This document shows, one piece after another, positions 1 to 8,761 of a stretch of DNA of 64,000 nucleotides. Positions within the stretch are counted from its first letter, which is position 1, and every line of letters begins with the position of its first letter. A model generated the notes under the pieces. It had not been told where the DNA came from, did not search any database, and saw only the letters and a list, made by a program, of their open reading frames with translations. The stretch is from Austwickia chelonae (GTDB lineage Bacteria; Actinomycetota; Actinomycetes; Actinomycetales; Dermatophilaceae): NCBI RefSeq assembly GCF_003391095.1, contig NZ_CP031447.1, forward strand, positions 2,976,001 to 3,040,000, written 5' to 3'. Both the position numbers and the translations under genes were made by a program.

Positions 1-489
1 GAGTGAACCGTATTCGTGGACGACCGGGGTGATGCCGGCGTTGAGCAGCTGCGCGTAGGTGCGGGCGGTGGTCTCCTGGACGCCGGTGCGTCCGGTGGCG
101 AGGGTGGCCAGGCGGAGCAGCATCAGCGCGCGGACGGTCTCGGTCTCGACCTGGGGTCCGCTGCCTGCAGCGTGGCTGCGTATCAGGCTGACCTGGAGGC
201 GGGCTCGTTTCTCCGGGGGGATGGAGGTGGTGGCCAGCGCCCCGAATCCGGTGGAGATGCCGTAGTGGGGGATGTCGTCGTCGGCGAGTGCGTCGATGAC
301 GTCGCGGGTGCGACGGATCCGTTCGAGAGCATCTTCGGCAAGGACGACCTGGGCACCGTGGCGGGCGACGGCGACGACATCGGCCACGCTGAGCGGCTGA
401 GCACCGACGACGACCTGGGTGTGCCCGGTGGCGGCGGAACCGCCGGTGTGGGACGGCGGCGCGGGCGGTGACGTGGAGGATGAAGTCAT
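1..489 (-). CDS. hutH: Histidine ammonia-lyase, N-terminal part (runs off window)
   Basis: This is the first 163 codons of an aromatic amino acid lyase, most likely histidine ammonia-lyase, which deaminates L-histidine to urocanate in the cytoplasm as the first step of the Hut pathway. The diagnostic stretch is HYGISTGFGALATTSIP at about residues 85-101, which carries the active-site Tyr and the YGxxTGFG signature of the family. LIRSHAAGSG and the GVQETTARTYAQLLNAGITPVVHEYGS region follow, again as in the family. The Ala-Ser-Gly triad that forms the MIO cofactor should come immediately after the window edge. The start is the ATG at 489; AAGAGG abuts it directly, so translation may be leaderless or use a slightly later start. 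Phenylalanine or tyrosine ammonia-lyase is possible but less likely in this group. Confidence 0.88.
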   Translation of the reverse strand, partial: MTSSSTSPPAPPSHTGGSAATGHTQVVVGAQPLSVADVVAVARHGAQVVLAEDALERIRRTRDVIDALADDDIPHYGISTGFGALATTSIPPEKRARLQVSLIRSHAAGSGPQVETETVRALMLLRLATLATGRTGVQETTARTYAQLLNAGITPVVHEYGSL

Positions 490-563
490 CCTCTTATCGA
501 ACTGTGGCGGGCACGGCCGTCGTGGGATCTGTCACCGATCTGTGTCTCGGATCCGAGACAAGG

Positions 564-935
564 TCAAGGCCTCTCCGTGGCCAGCCACCGGCAGCGTTCC
601 TCCGTGGTGATCTCGTCGCCGGAGGTGGACTTCCCCTTCGGGTAATGGACCTTCCAGAATTCGTCCTCCTTGGTGGCCACAGCGGATCTACTGCCTTTGT
701 CGCGGTAGAGGATCGTGACCGTGGCACAGGATTGCCAGATGTGGTGGACGACGACCTCGGACAGCTGCCCTTTGTCGTTCTCTGCCCGATGAACTGCCTG
801 CCGGATCCGGGATTCGTCCTCGTACATGTCTGAATTCGTTGAAGCGCAGCCGGTGACCCCGACCAGTAATGCCGCGATCAGTGTCCCCGCCGACAGTGTG
901 GCCGCTTTTTCCCTCACCCTCGCCTCGGCTCCCAT
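564..935 (-). CDS. Small putative lipoprotein
   Basis: A 123-residue protein with a lipoprotein signal peptide: a basic start (MGAEARVREK), a hydrophobic stretch, and a lipobox ending GVTGC at about residue 27. After lipidation at that Cys it would sit on the outer face of the membrane. The rest is charged, contains two more cysteines (WQSCATV and EERCRW) and matches no family I recognise. I chose the ATG at 935 because GAGGA lies about 7 bases upstream and the signal peptide begins there; the frame stays open further upstream. It is transcribed away from the GtrA-like gene. Function unknown. Confidence 0.7.
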   Translation of the reverse strand: MGAEARVREKAATLSAGTLIAALLVGVTGCASTNSDMYEDESRIRQAVHRAENDKGQLSEVVVHHIWQSCATVTILYRDKGSRSAVATKEDEFWKVHYPKGKSTSGDEITTEERCRWLATERP

Positions 936-1102
936 CGAGATATCCTCATGCGGCCGTTGCACCATGCCGTGGACAAACCGGAGTGCCGCCGGAATGTTTA
1001 CCGAGATTTTGGAAACCAGCGCCTCCCTTGGCGGAAACACCGGACCAAAAGCCCAACTCCATCGATCCGGGCTGGTCAAAGGCACGGTGTTACTGTCGAC
1101 GA

Positions 1103-1651
1103 GTGCGCAAGCTCTGGAACCACGCAGGACTACGTCAGATCGTCGTCTTCGGTGTCATCGGTGCTCTGGGCGTCCTGGTCAACCTCGCCATCAGCATCGT
1201 GTTGCATCGCGCCAACGGCGGCACCGTCAACGCCGGTGACCCGCTGTTCTCCCTGCCCGGAGGGGAATACTCCTTCCGGTTCCGGAATTTCGTCTGGTTG
1301 GCGGCCTTCTTCGGCGCCAATCTCTCCAACTTCGAGTTGAACCGGCGTTACACCTTCGCGAATCACTCCGCCGGACGCTGGTTCCGTCGCTATCTCGCCT
1401 TCTGCGGTTCGGGAATCGTCGCGATGTTCGTCGGAATGATCTGTCAGTGGGCACTCACCCACCCGGATTCCTTCTTCTACCTCGACTATTCCTGGCTCAA
1501 CGAGTCCGAGGGCATCCGTTCCCGGGAGTACTGGGCGCAGATCATCGCCATCTTCGTCTCGACCCCGGTGAACTTCGTGGCCAGTAAATATCTGGTCTTC
1601 CGTCACCGCCCGACCAGTGAGACCCTCGACCCCTCGCTGGAAGGCCAGTAG
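1103..1651 (+). CDS. GtrA-like membrane protein
   Basis: A 182-residue integral membrane protein of the GtrA/DPMS family, small proteins thought to help flip polyprenyl-linked sugars during cell-envelope glycosylation. The four-helix layout is visible: QIVVFGVIGALGVLVN, then FVWLAAFFGANLSNFELNRRYTF with the family's N-x-x-WxF-like region, then a third helix around GIVAMFVGMICQWAL, and a last helix ending TPVNFVASKYLVFR, the typical GtrA C-terminus. The frame is open from 869, but only the GTG at 1103 puts the first membrane helix near the N-terminus; the ribosome site is weak. It converges with the ABC operon, leaving 6 bases between stops. Confidence 0.8.
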   Translation: MRKLWNHAGLRQIVVFGVIGALGVLVNLAISIVLHRANGGTVNAGDPLFSLPGGEYSFRFRNFVWLAAFFGANLSNFELNRRYTFANHSAGRWFRRYLAFCGSGIVAMFVGMICQWALTHPDSFFYLDYSWLNESEGIRSREYWAQIIAIFVSTPVNFVASKYLVFRHRPTSETLDPSLEGQ

Positions 1652-1657
1652 ACCGGC

Positions 1658-2431
1658 CTACGTTTCCCCGGCCAACCCCCGATAGGCGATCACCAGTGAG
1701 CCCTGCCCGTCGCGCAGCACCTCCGCCTCCACGCGGAACACCCGGCGGATCAGCTCCGAGGTGAGCACCTCCCCCGTCGGCCCCGACGCCACCACCCGCC
1801 CCACCTCCAGCACGTACACCAGGTCGCAGAAGTGCGACGCCAGGTTCAGGTCGTGGAAGACGGCCACCGTCGTCACCGGAAGCGAACGCACCACCTCCAG
1901 GATCTCCCACTGCTGATGCACGTCCAGATGGTTCGTCGGCTCGTCCAACAACAGGCAGGGCGTCTGCTGGGCGATCGCCCGCGCCACCACCACCCGCTGC
2001 TGCTCGCCACCGGACAAGGACGAATACTCCCGGTCCGCGAGATCGGACATCCCCACCGAGGACAACGCCTGCCGCACGATCTCGTGATCCGCAGCCGTAT
2101 CGCGTTCCATCAGCCGCTTGTACGGCGCCCGCCCCAACAGGACCAGATCACGCACGGTGACGTCGAAGGCGTACTGGTTGTGCTGGGCGACCACCGCGAC
2201 CGTGCGCGCCACCTCGGGAACACTCATCCGAGCCAACGGCCGTTCCCCGAAGAGGACCTGCCCCCGAGCCGGGACCGTCAACCGGGACAGACACCGCAAC
2301 AAGGTCGTCTTACCGCTGCCATTCGGCCCGACCACCCCGACACACGTACCGCTGGGCGCCTCCAGATGCACGTCCTGCAGGATCTGCCGCCCGGCGACCG
2401 CACAGGACACGTCCTCGGCCCGCACTCTCAT
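1658..2431 (-). CDS. ABC transporter ATPase, FecE/BtuD type
   Basis: A 257-residue ATPase that powers uptake of an iron chelate or corrinoid. Walker A is GPNGSGKTT (about residues 36-44), the signature is LSGGEQQRVVVARA, Walker B is PCLLLDEPTNHLD, and the switch His is in AVFHDLNLA, all intact. The order VRDLVLLGRAPYK is typical of FecE/FhuC/BtuD ATPases. It overlaps the upstream permease by ATGA, so the two are translationally coupled. As the last gene of a binding protein-permease-ATPase operon behind a cobalamin-riboswitch-like leader, it most likely serves a vitamin B12 or other corrinoid importer; a siderophore substrate cannot be excluded. Confidence 0.93.
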   Translation of the reverse strand: MRVRAEDVSCAVAGRQILQDVHLEAPSGTCVGVVGPNGSGKTTLLRCLSRLTVPARGQVLFGERPLARMSVPEVARTVAVVAQHNQYAFDVTVRDLVLLGRAPYKRLMERDTAADHEIVRQALSSVGMSDLADREYSSLSGGEQQRVVVARAIAQQTPCLLLDEPTNHLDVHQQWEILEVVRSLPVTTVAVFHDLNLASHFCDLVYVLEVGRVVASGPTGEVLTSELIRRVFRVEAEVLRDGQGSLVIAYRGLAGET

Positions 2432-3447
2432 CGCAAACCCCCGAAACGATACGTACTGCGCGCCATCAACCAGATGAACACCGGCGCCCCGATCGACGAG
2501 GTCACGATCCCGATGGGCAGCTCACCCCCGTCCAGGACGACCCGGGCCACCACATCGGCCCATACCAGGAAGACACCACCGAAAAGCGCCGAACAGGCCA
2601 ACGACCGACGGTGATCGGTACCGACGACCATGCGCACCACGTGCGGGACGATCAACCCGACGAAACCGATGGTCCCCGCCGCGTAGACCGCCATGCCGAT
2701 CCCCAAGGAGGAGAGCAACAGGTACAGGTGACGACAACGCACCATGTCCCGGCCGAGGGTCAACGCCGTCTCGTCACCGAGCAACATCAGATTCAACACC
2801 CGGTACTGGGTGAGGAAGAAAGCCACCACCGCGCAGACCACCGGCACGATGACGACCAGGTTCTCCCACCTGGCTCCCGCCACCGAACCCATCAACCAGA
2901 AGGTCACCTCCTGGAGTCCACGCGCGTCATGGGCGAGGAAGACGACCAGGCTGGTGAACGCCCCGGTGACCGAGCTCAACGCGAGACCGGCCAGCAGCAG
3001 CCGCACCGCGTCGGCCCGCCCGCCGACACTCGCGAGCATCTGCACCGCCAACGAGACCAGGAAAGCCCCGGCGAAAGCGCACACGCCGACAGCATTGCCC
3101 GCCACCCACTGGCCCAGCCCGGCCATCAACGCCAAGGTCGCGCCCAGCGAAGCCCCCGAGGAGATCCCTAGGACGTACGGATCGGCCAGCGGATTGTTCA
3201 CCACCGCCTGCATGACCACCCCGGAGGTCGCCAGGATCGTGCCGACCGCCACCGCCAGCACCGTGCGCGGCAGCCGGACGAACCAGACGATGTCTCGGAC
3301 CGGGCCTTCCTCGGCCGGATTCGCCAAGGCGTACACGATCTGCGACACCCCCAGATCGGTCGCGCCGATCCGGACCGCGCCCAAGACCGACGCGCCCAAG
3401 ACCACCATCAGGACCGGGACCATCGGGAACCTGCGCAGGTCAAGCAC
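2428..3447 (-). CDS. ABC transporter permease, FecCD family
   Basis: A 339-residue membrane permease with about ten helices, of the FecCD/BtuC family. Family landmarks are RLPRTVLAVAVGTILATSGVVMQ, NPLADPYVLGISSGASLGA, and the C-terminal GTIGFVGLIVPHVVRM loop that contacts the ATPase. It forms the homodimeric channel for the ATPase and lipoprotein encoded on either side. The start is a GTG inside the last codons of the binding-protein gene, giving an 8-base overlap. The length is normal for the family. The substrate is inferred from the leader only: corrinoid more likely than ferric siderophore. Confidence 0.92.
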   Translation of the reverse strand: MLDLRRFPMVPVLMVVLGASVLGAVRIGATDLGVSQIVYALANPAEEGPVRDIVWFVRLPRTVLAVAVGTILATSGVVMQAVVNNPLADPYVLGISSGASLGATLALMAGLGQWVAGNAVGVCAFAGAFLVSLAVQMLASVGGRADAVRLLLAGLALSSVTGAFTSLVVFLAHDARGLQEVTFWLMGSVAGARWENLVVIVPVVCAVVAFFLTQYRVLNLMLLGDETALTLGRDMVRCRHLYLLLSSLGIGMAVYAAGTIGFVGLIVPHVVRMVVGTDHRRSLACSALFGGVFLVWADVVARVVLDGGELPIGIVTSSIGAPVFIWLMARSTYRFGGLR

Positions 3448-4492
3448 TTAGCGCCTTCGTGAAGGTGGTGATGCCGTCCTGGGTGCGCAACCCACTGCAG
3501 TAGATCGACGACAGCGCCACCGGATGCACCTTCTTCGCCTTCACCGCTGTCAACCCGGCCAGCGCCGGATCCTCCAGGACGGTGTTCACCGCTTTCGCAG
3601 AAGCCTCGGCATCCGCTCCGTAGAACACCATGAAGATGTGTTCCGGGTCGGCCTCGATGAGCTGCTCGGCACCGATCTGTTTCTTGTCGTCGCTCTCCCC
3701 GACGGCGAGCTTCACCCCGGCAGAGTCGGCGATGCTCCCGGCCAGTGACGTCTTGCCGTAGACCCGGAACTGTCCCGATGTCGCCTCCAGGACGGCGATG
3801 CCCTGCTGTGCAGGCTGCTTCTCCTGCGCCTTCTTCGCCTGGTCGAGAGCGCCCTTCATCTCGGCGACGATCTTCTCGGCTTCACGTTGCTTGTCGAAGA
3901 TCTTCCCGATGTTGAGGATGTCCTCATATTCGAAATCGACCTTCTGCGGCACCTTCGGGCCTTGGGCGTAACTGTTCAACGACATGTACGTGTTGATGCC
4001 GCGGTCGTGCCAGAAACCGACATCCCCCCACTTCTTCTCCTGGAAGGCGCCGTACCAGCCCAGGATCAGATCGGGCCGCAGCGCGATGGCCTCCTCCTTC
4101 GACGGAAAAGCCTGAGCCTTCTTCACCCCGGCCCATCTCTCCACGAGATCCTCACGCACTGGCGCAGAGGTCGGTGCCGCCATCGAGATCTTGTCGGCCA
4201 GGCCCAACGCAAGCATGATCTCGATGTTGTTATGCCCTTCGACCAGCACCTTCTTCGGGGTCTCCTTGACGGTGATCTCCTTCTTCCGGTGACCGAAGTC
4301 GAAGGTCGACAAGGTCAACGGGTACGCGGTGTCCTTCGACCCGGCGGCTGAGGCCTGGCTTTTCCCCGCGTCCTTCGTGGTCTTCGTGGCATCACAACCA
4401 GCCGTCCCGACGGCGAGCGCAGCCGCCACCAGCATCGCGGTGGCAACGCGCAGCTGTACCCGTGGCTGTCGGGGTGTGGAGTGGGTGCGCAT
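3440..4492 (-). CDS. ABC substrate-binding lipoprotein, BtuF/FepB-like
   Basis: A 350-residue lipoprotein that captures substrate outside the membrane for the downstream permease and ATPase. It has a signal peptide and lipobox (AVGTAGC, Cys at about residue 32), a charged linker, then a two-lobed class III binding fold: KVLVEGHNNIEIMLALGLADKI, RPDLILGWYG and a central helix, ending in the second lobe around LAGLTAVKAKKVHPV. The ATG at 4492 has AAGGG 8 bases upstream. The leader between this start and the divergent IclR gene looks like a cobalamin riboswitch, so expression probably falls when B12 is plentiful. Confidence 0.88.
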   Translation of the reverse strand: MRTHSTPRQPRVQLRVATAMLVAAALAVGTAGCDATKTTKDAGKSQASAAGSKDTAYPLTLSTFDFGHRKKEITVKETPKKVLVEGHNNIEIMLALGLADKISMAAPTSAPVREDLVERWAGVKKAQAFPSKEEAIALRPDLILGWYGAFQEKKWGDVGFWHDRGINTYMSLNSYAQGPKVPQKVDFEYEDILNIGKIFDKQREAEKIVAEMKGALDQAKKAQEKQPAQQGIAVLEATSGQFRVYGKTSLAGSIADSAGVKLAVGESDDKKQIGAEQLIEADPEHIFMVFYGADAEASAKAVNTVLEDPALAGLTAVKAKKVHPVALSSIYCSGLRTQDGITTFTKALSA

Positions 4493-4589
4493 GGGTTTTT
4501 CCCTTCGGTCGGCACAGACCGGGGAGGCAGGGAACGGGCACGACGCCGTGACGACCTGCCCCTCCGGCGGGGGCAACTGGCCGTGGTCG

Positions 4590-4700
4590 GCGCGCGCCCC
4601 CATGACCGGGCTCAGCCCTTGCGGGGCTCCTACCGTTGCGCGACAGCGTCGGGATCAACCGAACTTCGAGGACGTGGCAGTGGATGCCAGCGGCAACAGG
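4590..4700 (-). promoter_or_regulatory. Cobalamin-riboswitch-like leader
   Basis: Read on the minus strand this leader has the ordered conserved blocks of an adenosylcobalamin aptamer. They are GGCATCCACTGCCACG, then GAAGTTCGGTTGATCCCGAC (resembling GGAAGTCCGGTGxGAATCCGG), then the B12-box-like GCTGTCGCGCAACGGTAG at 4630-4647, then a small GC hairpin, then GAGCCCGGTCAT. About 30 bases on, a GC hairpin with GGGGCAGG / CCTGCC arms (4523-4565) could be the expression platform before the ATG at 4492. The match was made by eye and several positions deviate. A thiamine-pyrophosphate switch was considered and fits worse. Confidence 0.55.
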
Positions 4701-4790
4701 CTAGCAGCCCAGGTTTTTTCGTCTTCAGCAGGTGGGCGGGGCCGTGCGGGTCGGGAGGCTGCGGGGTGCGGGCGCGTCTAGGCTCGGGGG

Positions 4791-5555
4791 ATGACTGGCC
4801 CGGTGCCTGCCGCCCAACACACTTTGGACGTCCTGTTGTTGCTCTCCCGGCATGTGGAGCCGTTGCCGGCGGCGGCGATGGCCCGTGATCTGGGTCTGCC
4901 TCGTTCGACGATGTACAAGTTGTTGGGCGCGCTGGCCTCGAGGGGTTTCGTGACCCATCTGCCGGAGAGCCGCCGGTATGCGCTCGGCCCGGCGGCTTTC
5001 GAGCTGGGGACGGCGTACACCCGGCAGGCGCCCTTGGCGCGGATCGGTCGGCCGTTGGTGTCGCGGCTGGTGGAGGCTCTCGGGGAGACGGCTCATCTGG
5101 CGGTCTTGCACGGACGAGATGTGATCTACGTGGTGGAGCAGCGGGCCCCGCGTCGCCCGCCCTTGGTGTCGGATGTGGATGTGCGCCTGCCTGCCGGGTT
5201 GACGGCGAGCGGGTTGGCAATGCTGGCGAAGTTGCCGTCCGCACAGGTGCGGGCGCTCTTTCCCGATCCGAGCAGTTTCGTCACCCGGCATGATGTGGGC
5301 CCGTCCTCGCTCCGGGAGCTGCGGGCTGCGCTCCGTGACGTCCGGCAGCAGGGTCATGCCCACGAGCGGGACAGTGTGACGCCTGGTTTCGAGTCGGTGG
5401 GGGTGGCGGTCCTCGACCGGCACGGTCATCCGGTGGCGAGTTTGGCCGCGACCTGGCCGTCCGGGGCCTTGGAGGTCCCAGTGGAGGACGTGGTTGCCCG
5501 GCTGCGTTCGGCGGCCGGTGAGCTGGGTCGGCGGGTCGCCGGGTCGGTGGGCTGA
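4791..5555 (+). CDS. IclR-family transcriptional regulator
   Basis: A 254-residue cytoplasmic DNA-binding regulator. The N-terminal winged helix-turn-helix (about residues 8-70) reads HTLDVLLLLSRH, then ARDLGLPRSTMYKLLGAL, as in IclR proteins. The C-terminal effector domain (about 80-250) contains the family's LVEALGETAHLAVLHGRDVIYV, GLTASGLAMLA, and FESVGVAVLDRHGHPVASL with the conserved 'a.s.av.apv.d..g..va' pattern. It is divergent from the corrinoid-type uptake operon, and its promoter lies beside the riboswitch-like leader. IclR proteins usually control catabolic genes; whether it acts on its neighbours or on hutH cannot be told here. Confidence 0.88.
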   Translation: MTGPVPAAQHTLDVLLLLSRHVEPLPAAAMARDLGLPRSTMYKLLGALASRGFVTHLPESRRYALGPAAFELGTAYTRQAPLARIGRPLVSRLVEALGETAHLAVLHGRDVIYVVEQRAPRRPPLVSDVDVRLPAGLTASGLAMLAKLPSAQVRALFPDPSSFVTRHDVGPSSLRELRAALRDVRQQGHAHERDSVTPGFESVGVAVLDRHGHPVASLAATWPSGALEVPVEDVVARLRSAAGELGRRVAGSVG

Positions 5556-5613
5556 TCCCTTCCGGGGTGGACGGTACCGCTGGGGCGATCAGCCCGGCGG
5601 ACGGAGGCGGGGT

Positions 5614-7688
5614 TCAGGTCCGTCGTCGCGGGTTTCCGATGGCCAGCAGAAGCGCGCCGGTGGCCATCAGCAGGCAGCCGCCGCCGAGGAGCAGTTCGGT
5701 GGGCACGGTCGTGCCGGAGTGCGGCAGTGTGTCAGCGGCGGGTCGGGCCAGCGCGGTCACCGGTCTGGCCGTGTCGTCGACGCGGGGCTGTCGTGGTGAT
5801 CTTCCCGGGCCTGGGGTGGGCGGTGGGGCTGGCTCGGAGCCGACCGACCCGTTCTCCTCCGGCGGTGGTGGCGGCATCGGCACCGAAGGGTCCGAGGAGG
5901 CCGGGACGGGGACCGGTTCGTCGGTCACCGGTGTCGGTTCGGTGGCATTCGTCGGGGGGATCGGCGCGGAAGACACTGGCGGGTGGGAGGGCACCCAGCT
6001 GTCGGACGGTTCGGGTCGGGGCAGCGGGCGGGGCGCGGTGGGCGGGGGCGTCGTGCTGGTCGGGGGCGTCGTGGGCGGGGTGCTGATGGGCGGTGCTGTG
6101 GTGGTCGAGCTCGTGGTCGGCGGGGTGCTGGTCACACTCGTCGTACTGGTCGGGGGCGTCGTCGTGGGAGCGGTGGTCGGAGGCACGCTCGTGGTCGGGG
6201 GTACGGTCGTGGTCGGGGGTACGGTCGTGGTCGGGGGTACGGTCGTCGTTGTCGTCGTCGGCGGGGGCGTCGCCACTGTCACGAAGCCGAAGTCTAAGGA
6301 GTCGTCACGTTGCCCGTTGGCCGTCAGATCCCCGGATATCGCAGACCAGGTGCTGCTGTCCTTCGTCCGGTCACCGCCGGCCCCGGCGATCGTCGGGGTC
6401 AACCCGGCCAAGGCCTCCGCTGAAGCCGTGCGTTGCACGACCACGGTGTAATACTGCCCGGCTGGCAGCGCGGGTAGCCCGGTGAAGCTGTACCGGCCAT
6501 CCGCGCCGGTGCTCTCCGGGGGGGATCTCGTCGTCGTTGATGTCGTGGGCCGGGTTGCCGTTCTCGTCGAGGATCTCCAGCATCACTCCGGGGATGCCCG
6601 GCTCTCCCGGGTCCTGCACTCCGTTCCGGTTGAGGTCCTTCCACACCAGGTCCCCGACGGTGACGCTGATGCTGCCGACGCCCTGGCCACCGGCTTCGGT
6701 GCGACGCACCGTGTAGACGTCGGCCGGGGAACTGAATCCGGCGGCCTGCATCGACGCGGTGTTCTCGTAGCTCGCGGCCGAGGCCCGGGTGATGGAGGTG
6801 CGCAGGCTGAAGTAGATGTTCTCCCCTGGGTAGATCGCGGGCTCTCCCGGATAGTGACCGGTCAGGGTGATCTGCAACTGGTTCGGCGAGCACGAGGTCA
6901 CGGTGTAAAGCGTCGACGGCAGCCTGGTGGTGTCCGGCACTCCACCTGCAAGGTACTCCCGCTGCCGACCGATCACGCTGGAACAGTCGATGGTGTGCCC
7001 TGGCCCGGGGGTGTCGGTGATCACCACCGGCGAAGCAACACCCTGGACGGGGCCGGTCGGCATGAAGACCCCCCAGACCAACGCCTCCGTGGGTGAGGTG
7101 CTGCCTTCGGAGGAGTCGGCCCAGACCCCCGTCTTGCCGAAGGCCTGTTCGGTGCCGCCCTCGGCGTCGGCGACATGGTCGATCGTGATCGAGTTCGGGA
7201 TCTCGGCGAAGGACAACACGTACGACTTCGTGGTGTTGCGGTCGACGGTCTGCGACCAACTCGCCGAGAAGTACACCGACCCCTTCGTCCCCGAATGGGT
7301 GTCCACATAATCCGTGAGCGTGAAAACAGCCTGGTTGCCGGACCAGACGACCCGGGCGACCAGGGCACCGTCCGGGGCGTGTACGTCGAAGGGTGCGGTG
7401 GAGGTCGCCACGAGTTCCGGTGGCAGGGTCAGGGTGAAGGTGTCTCCGGCGTGCGCGCCCGACGGGATCGTCCATTCGGCGTCCAACCGGGCTGCGCCGC
7501 CGGTCGGCATCTCAGAAGTCGACGAGGTGATCCCCCGTGAACACGCCCGTCAGCACAGCGGCTCGGGCCGGAGCGACTCCCGACCAGGACAGAGCAGCCA
7601 TCAATGCGAAGACCAGACCGAGCAGCCCCGCAACCTGGGAAGCTCGTCGTTCGTCCAACGCCGACCGTTCCTGCCGTGATCCCGTCAT
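5614..7688 (-). pseudogene. Wall-anchored SdrD-like surface protein, split by two frameshifts
   Basis: Three consecutive frames read as one secreted, cell-wall-anchored protein. Part 1 (from ATG 7688, GAGAGG 6 bases upstream) is a signal peptide ending [12 protein letters not shown]. Part 2 (about 7530-6525) is an adhesin-like domain ([19 protein letters not shown]) and the start of an SdrD B-type repeat ([19 protein letters not shown]). Part 3 (about 6518-5614) completes that repeat and continues into a Pro/Thr-rich stalk, a sorting motif LPHSG, a hydrophobic helix and an RRR tail. Deleting one base in a G5 tract (7532-7536, coding strand G) and one in a C7 tract (6518-6524, coding strand C) restores one frame of about 690 codons. 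This may be phase variation, recent inactivation, or homopolymer sequencing error. Confidence 0.75.
6190..6243 (-). repeat. Three 18-bp tandem repeats in the Thr/Pro stalk
   Basis: Three near-identical 18-base units (plus-strand unit cgtggtcgggggtacggt) encode TTTVPP-type hexapeptides in the stalk of the wall-anchored protein. More degenerate copies flank them. Such stalks carry adhesin heads away from the wall and vary in length by slippage. Confidence 0.8.
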
Positions 7689-7867
7689 CGAGTACCTCTC
7701 CGTGACTCGCCTCGGACGGCAGCGCGAATCGGCTCCCAGCTCCGGGCTCCCCCTCTCTTCGGCAGATGCGGCGAATTCCTGAGGGAAACAAGGAAATCGA
7801 CTAAAATTTGAGGCCAAGGCACGGCTGCCGGACAGGCCACAGCCGCCCAGATGACAGAGGGTTCACG

Positions 7868-8278
7868 ATGGGACTCGCCGGCAGGATCGACACCGGGCGC
7901 GCAGCAGAGATCACCGCCCATCTCGTCTCCGCCGTGGCCTGTGTCATGGCTTCGGTCACTGCGGGCGGCACGTCATGGCTCTGCATCAACGCACTGGTCC
8001 CGGTGGTCTACGGGGTCGCCTTGTGGGCTGCCTACGCCCCCACCGCTACCCGAGAGCAAGCCGACCCGCTCAGCGATTCGCTCTTCGAGAGTCTCATCCG
8101 GCTGACCGCCACCGCTGCCCTCTGTTTCGGCGTGCACTGGTACCGGCCGACCGGCGGCATCCTGGGGATCTTCCAGCTGTACTTCCTGGCGCAGATCCTG
8201 CTCGCCACGGCCTGCACCGTCCCCGGGAAGACCCGGGCCGGACAGCACCGAGCCGACCCTGCCCCGGCTGCCTGCTGA
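7868..8278 (+). CDS. Hypothetical small membrane protein
   Basis: A 136-residue protein of no recognised family with about four hydrophobic segments: EITAHLVSAVACVMASVTAG, LCINALVPVVYGVALWAAY, LIRLTATAALCFGVHWY and GIFQLYFLAQILLATACT. It ends in a short charged tail. The ATG at 7868 has AGAGGG 7 bases upstream; the frame is open from 7808. It stands alone between the wall-anchored protein and the next small membrane gene. Function unknown. Confidence 0.6.
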   Translation: MGLAGRIDTGRAAEITAHLVSAVACVMASVTAGGTSWLCINALVPVVYGVALWAAYAPTATREQADPLSDSLFESLIRLTATAALCFGVHWYRPTGGILGIFQLYFLAQILLATACTVPGKTRAGQHRADPAPAAC

Positions 8279-8314
8279 AGGCCCGGCACACTGGGAACCC
8301 GCTCTCGAAGCCGT

Positions 8315-8563
8315 TCAAGGCCGACGACTCATCTGCCCGACGACCACCAGGGCCAGCGCGGTGAAGGCAAAAGACGCGATCGTGCCCCAGATGGCCTCCT
8401 TGAAAACCGACGGCAGAGGAGCAGGAGCGGCGGCCTTCTCCGCCGACGATTCGACCGCCCCGGCCGGGAGTGTCCCCGCACCGACGAAGACGAACGCCAC
8501 GGCGAAGATCACACCGAGCACCACGAGAACACGCACCACATCGCCCCGCCTGACAGATGTCAC
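8315..8563 (-). CDS. Hypothetical small membrane/secreted protein
   Basis: An 82-residue protein starting at GTG 8563 with GGGGAGG about 9 bases upstream. It has an N-terminal hydrophobic segment (VLVVLGVIFAVAFVFVGAG) that could be a signal anchor, a short Ala/Pro/Glu-rich linker, and a second hydrophobic segment (IASFAFTALALVVVG) before a basic tail. Two helices with a small loop are the only visible features; no family is recognised. Confidence 0.5.
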   Translation of the reverse strand: MTSVRRGDVVRVLVVLGVIFAVAFVFVGAGTLPAGAVESSAEKAAAPAPLPSVFKEAIWGTIASFAFTALALVVVGQMSRRP

Positions 8564-8761
8564 CGTCCAGGCACCTCCCCCTCAGCACCGTGCCCAGGCA
8601 GCACCGACCCGATGCAGCCTGCCGAACACCGATATATCGGCCGTACCGGTCGGAGGTTTAGTCCCGACAGCAGTCTCCGACCGGAACAATGGGGTCCGGC
8701 CCGTCTCAACGAGAACATCCGCCACCAGCCCCTGTCGGCAGCACCCGGTACCTTCCCTGAC

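Noticed and set aside
4500..4700. Thiamine-pyrophosphate riboswitch for the same leader
   Set aside because: A GGAGCC...GGGCTGAG block is suggestive, but the downstream CCTGAT...CCAGCGTAGGGA block is missing; the cobalamin blocks fit in order.
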